Below, piece after piece: positions 58,045-64,000 of a DNA stretch of 64,000 bases. This DNA comes from Apiotrichum sp. Y4204 (lineage: Eukaryota; Basidiomycota; Tremellomycetes; Trichosporonales; Trichosporonaceae). How positions within the stretch are numbered: position 1 is the first letter of the stretch; each line of letters starts with the position of its first letter. The notes under the pieces were generated by a model. The model had not been told where the DNA came from, ran no database searches, and saw only the letters and a program-made list of their open reading frames with translations. The DNA is taken from NCBI GenBank assembly GCA_025531455.1, contig JAMYHL010000019.1, positions 496,001 through 560,000 of the forward strand, read 5' to 3'. The position numbers and the translations under genes were made by a program.

Positions 58045-58423
58045 TTACTTGTCAGATTTATTAGAAGCAGCATGTTCGACCAGCTTCTGGATGAGAACCT
58101 CCACTCTCTCGGGATTTCCGCGAACATTCATGTATGGAATCCCGCAGTCGCGGCAGAGTCTGAGGAGCGTCCATTTGCTGAAGTCCTTATAGAACTCAAC
58201 ATCGGCCGCGGTTGGGGGTGGTGTTGGATTGTCGTTAAGCTGGAGAATATCAGACACGAGGCGGACCTTAAATTTGGGGAACCAGCTACCATCCTCTAAC
58301 TTGTATGTACTCAACGCCCACTTTATAAGACCTGGCGAGATTGTGGAGTTGCTTCTTACTCACCTTGATAGCCTCGATGCGAGACACCAGCTCGCCAGCG
58401 TTGCCGTCACGTTCCACGCTCAT
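58045..58423 (-). CDS. Small SAP-like protein, 5' end uncertain
   Basis: The minimal model has two exons (58423-58364, 58299-58045) joined in frame, 104 residues, starting MSVERDGNAGELVSRIEAIK. The C-terminal 35 residues (LLRLCRDCGIPYMNVRG, then VEVLIQKLVEH) have the helix-turn-helix spacing of a SAP DNA/RNA-binding motif. The gene may be longer: a 21-nt exon at 58514-58494, plus an upstream exon ending at 58790 (DPSTKRTEHLFS), joins in frame through an acceptor at 58428. This would place a GA microsatellite in a 275-bp intron. The minus-strand ATG at 59155 (MSESSPNNAFK with a good donor) could be the true first exon, but I could not connect it. Family and role are unknown. Confidence 0.6.
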
Positions 58424-58550
58424 AACTCTGTTGCGTCGTGTCGAGCTACTGTGTCAATTGAACTGTTGGGCAAAACCCAGAGACCGCACTTACACTGGGA
58501 TGATACACGAGGGACTAGGGAGCTAAGTTGCCGCAGCTCGAGATGATCGT

Positions 58551-58571
58551 GGAGAGAGAGAGAGAGCAATG

Positions 58572-58607
<36 letters not shown>

Positions 58608-58735
58608 GAGACAGAGGGCGCGCACTGACGAGAGGGAGAGAGAGGGGGAGGGAAGAAGCGAGAGATGAAGAGCAAAGGAGAGAGAGAGACAGAATAGGAG
58701 AGCAAAAGAGATGTAGAGAGAAGAGAGCGAGAGAA
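58551..58735. repeat. GA-rich microsatellite
   Basis: An imperfect (GA)n tract on the plus strand contains a near-pure run of about 34 bases near 58571-58606. It is followed by purine-rich imperfect repeats. It probably lies in an intron or leader of the minus-strand SAP-like gene, where it appears as a polypyrimidine tract. Confidence 0.95.
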
Positions 58736-58790
58736 ACACTGTGAGAAGGTTGGAGCGGTGTCTTGATTGAAGCTCTGATGATTACATACT

Positions 58791-60717
58791 GAGAGAAAAG
58801 GTGCTCGGTGCGCTTCGTTGACGGGTCGCTCGCGTCCAGCGCGATCAAACGGTGTTTGCGCGAATACGGGTGTGGCGGGTAACGGTGTGTGGACACTTCG
58901 ATCCTTCGACACCTCGATTCCCTCGACGCGCGATCGACGTTAGGCGGCAGGCCAGGCAGCTGGCCAGCTGGGAAGCTGGGTTGCAGGGGGGATAAAGGGT
59001 TGGGTGTCGATCGTATGTACGTATGCATCGACCGTCAAGATACAGTAGCAGGTGCAGCAGAATGAAAGTTGACGAAACGAAGCAGGTGAGCAAGGCATCT
59101 GAAACAGTGCAACGGTTCTTACTTTAAAAGCATTGTTCGGGCTGCTCTCCGACATAAATCAATGTTGAAGATGTATTTTTGTACTGCAACTGGTGGGTGC
59201 GGTACACGAAACAGTTGTCGGAAAAGTGGCACTTTGGTAGCCGGTCAGTGAGTCAGACCCCTGCACGTTGCCACAGATGACGGCGCCGATATATCCTGGA
59301 ATCAAGGATCTAGGAGGGTAAGAAAGCGAGAGCCAACAGATCAGAGCAGATGATGCATGGAGGCATCGACTCAAGTCTACAAACAGAAGGTGGCACGGGC
59401 AGGCAAAGAGCAGGGCGACCCGTGGATTTCTGAACGATGATCGATGATGATTCTCTCCGATCACTACTCTAATGCAGATCATACTAACCACCACGCGCCA
59501 TCCCTTTGCAATCGCACCTCTAAACCCACACACGCCCGCTGGGAAACACACACGCACACCAACGACAAACAGTGCGCGCGCGGAAGGGGCAGTACTCGAG
59601 CCGGTGGGCGCCTGGCGTCAGCGAACAGCTGGCGCGTGGCGGTCCCGGTGCGGAACGTCCGAGTTTGGATCCCAACTTACGGCCCTCGTTTGCGCCCCAG
59701 ATGTCGCCTGGACACATGCGGAGATGCGGGTGGGGGTCGCGCCTCGGATCGGGCATCATGCGGCAGCGGAAGGTGAAGATTAATGGGAGTGAAGGAGTTG
59801 TGGCGAGGGCCGTGGGGTGAGAATGACGGTTTTGCGGTGAAATATTTGACCTTTTGCACTGGTGTTGAGGTGATGAGGTGAGAAACTAGAAAGAGAATGT
59901 GACGCTGATCAATGTCTGTAGCCTCAGGTTTTGAACAACAGATCCCAGATGTGACTTGAGTTGAGCACATCCCGGTGGCCGGTGGCCACTGCTGGCCGGC
60001 AGTGACCACACACAAGTATGTACACACACAACACACAGGCACACACAGAGCACACACTCCTACACTCATAACGCCCGCCGCTGGCGTTTCCAATCAGTGG
60101 AGCTTGGACAGCGCCCACTGGAGAAGCTGCTGCTCGCATCACCTCCGAAGCTCCAATGTGGAATTGCCATCACGCCCGCTCTTCACGAGGCTCGTCACTG
60201 TGACACCCTGGAAATGAGGGGACACTCTGTAATCATCCGCTCAGCGGTGCATCATTTTACATACAGGATACAGCACAATCGCGAGTCGCCAATAGCTCCC
60301 GGACGCGTCGGATGGGAGTGAGTGTGATCCTAGCCCGCGCGCCGCGTATCATCTCGAGGACGTGACGTTTTTTGAAGCATCGCGATAGTTTGTGTTGTGT
60401 GATGGTTTAATTGTTTGAATTGTGATAGTGTGATATTTTGGGTCGTGTCGTGTTTCGTCTTTGGTCTTGATCGAATTCGTGTTTCGTTTACCGGTACAGT
60501 ACAATTTCGTATTCGCGGGCCGAGAGCACGGCCCGGTGCCTCCATCCTGGAAAAGGTCTCTCGGAGAACCCCTCTTTATAGCCCGCGTGCGTGTTCGTTT
60601 CGTATCGTATCGTCGCCGCTCGTCGCGTCAAGCGTCGAGCGGTGATCCGGATCCCCTTCTGCCTTCTGGCTCGTGGCTCGTGGCTCGTTCCGCGCTCGGC
60701 GCGGCGCGTTCATGCCC
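58791..60717. other. Intergenic region with possible upstream exons and simple repeats
   Basis: Minus-strand sequence at about 58790-58930 may be an exon of the SAP-like gene. Otherwise no gene is seen. A CA-rich microsatellite lies at about 60006-60058 and a T/G-rich tract at 60385-60500. The minus-strand copy of AAAGTGCCAC is at 59226-59235. Confidence 0.5.
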
Positions 60718-61006
60718 TCAAGGCAGCGGGCACCCGCAGAAAATACACTCGCTCGTGCCCGTGCTCGGGTCGTATTCCTCGACGTGCTCCTCTAATGTCA
60801 GCGGGGCGTGGGATCTTGTAACCTGGGAAGCCTGGGAGTCTGGGAGCCGGAGGGCGCCCTCATCCATGGGAAGCGCCCAGGTTCTCGGACTCGTCACACC
60901 ACGACTCACCACCGGCGTTCTCGCCGTCGTCGTTTCCGGGGCAGATGTCGTCGCACATTGCGCGCATTGGGGGGTGGCTCTTGGCGGAATGGGCGGTGCA
61001 GGTCAT
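60718..61006 (-). CDS. Small cysteine-rich acidic protein (56 aa)
   Basis: Two exons (61006-60910, 60791-60718) join exactly in frame. The 118-bp intron has a GTGAGT donor and a CGCTGACATTAG branch/acceptor. The protein has six cysteines: C3, C18-x3-C22 in MCDDICPG, and C48-x2-C51-x-C53 in the terminal CIFCGCPLP. The middle is acidic (NDDGENAGEEHVEEYDPSTG). There is no signal peptide. The paired cysteines suggest metal binding, but I do not recognise the family. The frame is open upstream of the ATG and an AG lies just before it, so another 5' exon is possible. Support comes only from splice signals, frame and composition. Confidence 0.5.
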
Positions 61007-62755
61007 TGGAGTAGGAGAGACTGAAATGTGGCGAGTCGGAAAGGATAAGTATAGTGAATGGGTGACGTAGAGCCGGTGGCAAGGAGAGGTGTGGTGAGGT
61101 TTGTGAGTTGTCGACTCTGGGCGAGCTCTTATATAGTCGCGGATGATGATAGAGAGAATATCAATAACGAAGCCAAGAAGAGCGAGACACATGTCGGTAA
61201 TGGGGAATACGTTGATACACCACACAGAACACAGCAGAGAACACGACCTGCGCCCGACGAGCGGACGAGCAGACGAGCGGCCGATGCGCGCATGCGCTCA
61301 TGCGCTACAGGGCGAGTGATTTCCGGATCTACCATCTCCGGATCCTGCACGAGGGACAGTCATACAGTGGGCGCAAGCTCATAAATTCGCAAGGCGCGGC
61401 GCGCAGTGCCAGAGGCACAGACGGGTACTACCGCTATACCAGCAGCTACCAGCTCCAGGTACGCCGCGGCGCCGCCGGAACAGCATCCGGTGGTCGTGCG
61501 GATTTGCAGGCAAGGGGCGATATCCACTGGGAGGGCGGAGACGCCCACGACGCCAGGACGCCACGGCCCGGACGCCGGCGTACCTGGCCATTGCTGGTAT
61601 TGTCGCGGTACGAGGTGCGCAAGTGGCAAGTGTGTATACGTCTGTACCGCATGTACCGCATGGCTTGTGGTGTTTAGTGTCTGGTATCGGGGGCAAGTTG
61701 CATGGTCGACATGAGGCGGCGCGACGAGGGATCGGAGGGATCGGGGGGATTCGAGGGGGCGCCAGGCGGCGCGGTGGCGCACACGCTGTAACACGGGCCG
61801 CACTGGACTGAGTCAGAGATCGAAGAATCGAAGAATACGAATGGACCCAAGTACCTGTGTCCTGTGCTGTCCAGTCTCGTGCTCGCGGTGCAGCATGTAG
61901 CACAACGGGGGCAGCATACAATGACCGATCGAAAAAGAATGATGCTGTGACCCAAGGACCGGTGCGCGAGAGGCGAGGTAATAGATCATTGAGGCTATTC
62001 GATTCAGCTGGCGCCCGGCGCGCACGGACCTCCAAAGATGTGTATGGCGATCACCAACGAGGCGCACGAGGGCGTCGGGCGTCCGAGGAGACTGGGACGC
62101 GGGGAGCATTGGGGCCATTGGGGGGAGGTCGGCATCCCGATATGCCGAAGGTAAGAACGTGAGAGGGAATGAGTGGCAGGAGTGGATGAGTGGATGAGGG
62201 GGATAAATGGATGAATGAGTGGATGGGTGAGGGTGAGGGAAGAGGCCCGTGCGCGCGCGCCCTACCACGACGCCAGTCTTCAAGTCTTCGAGTCTTCGGA
62301 CATCTCGGCTTCGGATCCGCCCCGACCGTCGGCCATGTTGTTTTCCTAAGCATTCCCCAGTTCCCTCGATCCCTCGATCCTCTGCTGTGTTTCTCCTTGA
62401 CTGTCGAGCACAGCGTACAGCGTTGATTAGACATAGACGAGTAATCGGTGAGCACGTTCGCTGTGCTCTGCGGCTTGGCATGGCGCTGATTATGATATTC
62501 GGATATAAGATGAGACGCAGAGATGCACAGAGGCGGCTATGCAGAGCTGGTTCTGGTTGCGCTGTTCGTGCGCTCGTGCGCTCGTGTGAGTACGTGAGTG
62601 CTCGCGTGCATCGCGGGCACGCCGCGGCGTCTTGGCTTGAATGGTCACCTTGCGTCAGCTGTTCTCCAAGTCCAGTCAGCAGTCGTCAACCAACCTCCTC
62701 AAATCCCACTTTGTCAGCTCGCATTGAATCCCATGATCCTATGCTTCGGATGCAT
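61007..62755. other. Intergenic region, no gene seen
   Basis: The region is G/C-rich with many overlapping long frames on both strands, as expected from low stop-codon density. None has recognisable motifs. Short degenerate repeats occur near 61257-61310 (GACGAGCGG, GCGCATGCGCTCATGCGCT) and 62570-62590 (GTGCGCTC). Confidence 0.5.
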
Positions 62756-63994
62756 CTATGCTACAGAGAGGGACGTTGGGGACGTCCCCGGGTTCTCGAG
62801 GCTCACGGCGCGCACACGCCACTCCTGCAGCTTCTTCTCGCACTGCTTGACATAGTCGAGGAGCACCGGCAGGTTTTCGGGTGTGAGCGCAATGATCGGC
62901 TCGTCGTCGTTGCGCACGCCGCCGTCGGAGCGGCAGCGCGGCGCGTCCTCCGGCGGCTGCAGCTCGCCGTTGGTGCGCGGTGCGGGGCTCGAACTTGCAC
63001 GTGATGGGGAGGCCTCGGATGGGTGGCCCAGTCCGAGAATGCGCGACTTTAGCCGCAGAGTGGCCTCCCCGTCTGGCGGCGTGGTGGCGCCCCCGGGAAT
63101 TGGAGGGACCGGCGGATGATTCGCAGCAACGGCCGGGGCGTCCAGCACCCCGACAGAAGCCCTGTGTCGAGGAGCCTTGGTGGGTGACAAGGTGTCGGCC
63201 CCAATGGTGCCATATGGCTTCGAGAGCTTGAGCCGCGCAAAACCCGGTATGGATGGTGCCCGGACAAGACCGGGACGCGAGGAAGTGCTATCAGTGCTCG
63301 TCTTGGGCTCATCGGGTGTGCCTTGTGCAGGAATCGTAGGAAGCGGTGACGGTGGGGGCGTAGCCCGTACCAAGTCGTGCCAGTTGCCGCTGCTGGGGCG
63401 GAAAATGCTCTTAAGACTTGGGCGGCGCTTCTTGTAATCCGGCTTGACACGGGCGTACGAGCCGAGATCACTGCTCTGCACGCTGTTACCAAACACCATG
63501 GGCTCGTGAGAACCCGCAGACGGGACCGGGGAGGTAGTCGGCGAATGCCCATACTTTTCCGCAGCCTGGACGTTTATCGGTGCCGGACGGCGACGACCAG
63601 GCTGGCTGACTGGCCGGCGCGCTTTGGGGGTTGTGTCGTTGGCTGAATTGTTATTGCTATTGCTGTTGTTGCTTCCGCCCTTGAGGGACCGAAGAAAGTC
63701 ACGCAAGCCTGCGAGCCCCCCCTTGTTGCGCGGGGGGAGCTGTGTCGCCGTGTCGGGCGGGTAGCTTGGCGAGGGTATGATGTATGCCTTGTCGGGCGAG
63801 GGACGAGCAGACACGGTGGCAGGGACCTGCCCCGGTGCTTGCTTGACAGGCCCATTCGTGATGCGGACCGTGGCAGGAGCATTGGGGAGCACTTCCCGAG
63901 GTTTCGTCGGCGCGGCCGGCATGCTCTGGCGCATGCGTGCCTTGAGCGCTTGACGTTGGTCGACAGTTGGAACAACCGAGTCACTCGCTGACAC
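62756..63994 (-). CDS. Ser/Pro-rich low-complexity protein, possibly 5'-truncated by window edge
   Basis: The frame gives 412 residues from an ATG at 63994, six bases from the window end, so the real start may lie outside. The protein is largely disordered: Ala/Pro/Thr-rich start (RMRQSMPAAPTKPREVLP), Asn/Ser run (NNSNSNNNSAND), a basic patch (DYKKRRPSLKSIFRPSSG), and many SP/TP sites. It ends in a short helix likely to form a coiled coil (LPVLLDYVKQCEKKLQEWRV). No catalytic domain or membrane segment is seen. The basic patch with SP sites suggests a phosphorylated scaffold or signalling protein, but this is a guess. Confidence 0.65.
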   Translation of the reverse strand: MSASDSVVPTVDQRQALKARMRQSMPAAPTKPREVLPNAPATVRITNGPVKQAPGQVPATVSARPSPDKAYIIPSPSYPPDTATQLPPRNKGGLAGLRDFLRSLKGGSNNSNSNNNSANDTTPKARRPVSQPGRRRPAPINVQAAEKYGHSPTTSPVPSAGSHEPMVFGNSVQSSDLGSYARVKPDYKKRRPSLKSIFRPSSGNWHDLVRATPPPSPLPTIPAQGTPDEPKTSTDSTSSRPGLVRAPSIPGFARLKLSKPYGTIGADTLSPTKAPRHRASVGVLDAPAVAANHPPVPPIPGGATTPPDGEATLRLKSRILGLGHPSEASPSRASSSPAPRTNGELQPPEDAPRCRSDGGVRNDDEPIIALTPENLPVLLDYVKQCEKKLQEWRVRAVSLENPGTSPTSLSVA

Positions 63995-64000
63995 TGGCGT

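Noticed and set aside
58555..58739. Leu/Ser repeat protein frames on the minus strand
   Set aside because: They are translations of the GA microsatellite, not a gene.

Overview
The window is nuclear DNA of a fungus, most likely a basidiomycete yeast and plausibly a tremellomycete of the Trichosporonales type. The reasons are many short spliceosomal introns (31-60 bp common, with GTGAGT-like donors and CTGAC/CTAAC branch points), strong G/C preference at third codon positions, mitochondrial presequences, and fungus-type families (Zn2Cys6 regulator, two-domain cystathionine gamma-synthase, Mcy1-type cysteine synthase). The genus is not provable from sequence alone. All gene models are my own splicing by eye; most close exactly in frame.

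Layout. 1-5533: no gene seen. 5534-9548 (-): 2-oxoadipate dehydrogenase E1 (DHTKD1 type). 11898-14047 (+): cystathionine gamma-synthase. 14371-15183 (-): unknown protein. 15935-17011 (+): NudC. 17149-17918 (-): small mitochondrial-type membrane protein. 18516-19176 (+): RidA/Mmf1 deaminase. 20400-20482 (-): tRNA-Thr with an intron. 21468-23122 (-): Mcy1/Cys12-type cysteine synthase-like protein. 23660-25105 (+): short-chain dehydrogenase. 25106-30509: no gene. 30510-33470 (+): F-box-like protein with a His-Ser-Ala repeat tail. 33471-38695: no gene. 38696-41971 (+): glycine decarboxylase. 42196-43169 (-): USB1. 43931-46155 (-): type I membrane protein. 46833-49816 (-): Zn2Cys6 regulator whose zinc cluster needs an 11-nt micro-exon. 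51063-52705 (+): aldehyde dehydrogenase. 54867-57117 (+): copper amine oxidase. 58045-58423 (-): small SAP-like protein, probably longer at its 5' side. 60718-61006 (-): 56-residue cysteine-rich protein. 62756-63994 (-): low-complexity protein running to the window edge.

How genes may work together. Two groupings stand out. First, the regulator, the aldehyde dehydrogenase (divergent from it) and the amine oxidase could form an amine-to-aldehyde-to-acid catabolic unit; both enzyme promoters carry a similar GGGTAATTGA...ATTGCCA element. Second, cystathionine gamma-synthase, a RidA imine deaminase and a cysteine-synthase-like enzyme lie within 11 kb; RidA consumes the imine that PLP enzymes of this pathway can release. 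Several enzymes (2-oxoadipate dehydrogenase, glycine decarboxylase, RidA) act in mitochondria.

Roughly half the window is non-coding, in blocks up to 5.4 kb in which I find no gene, no transposon and only short repeats.
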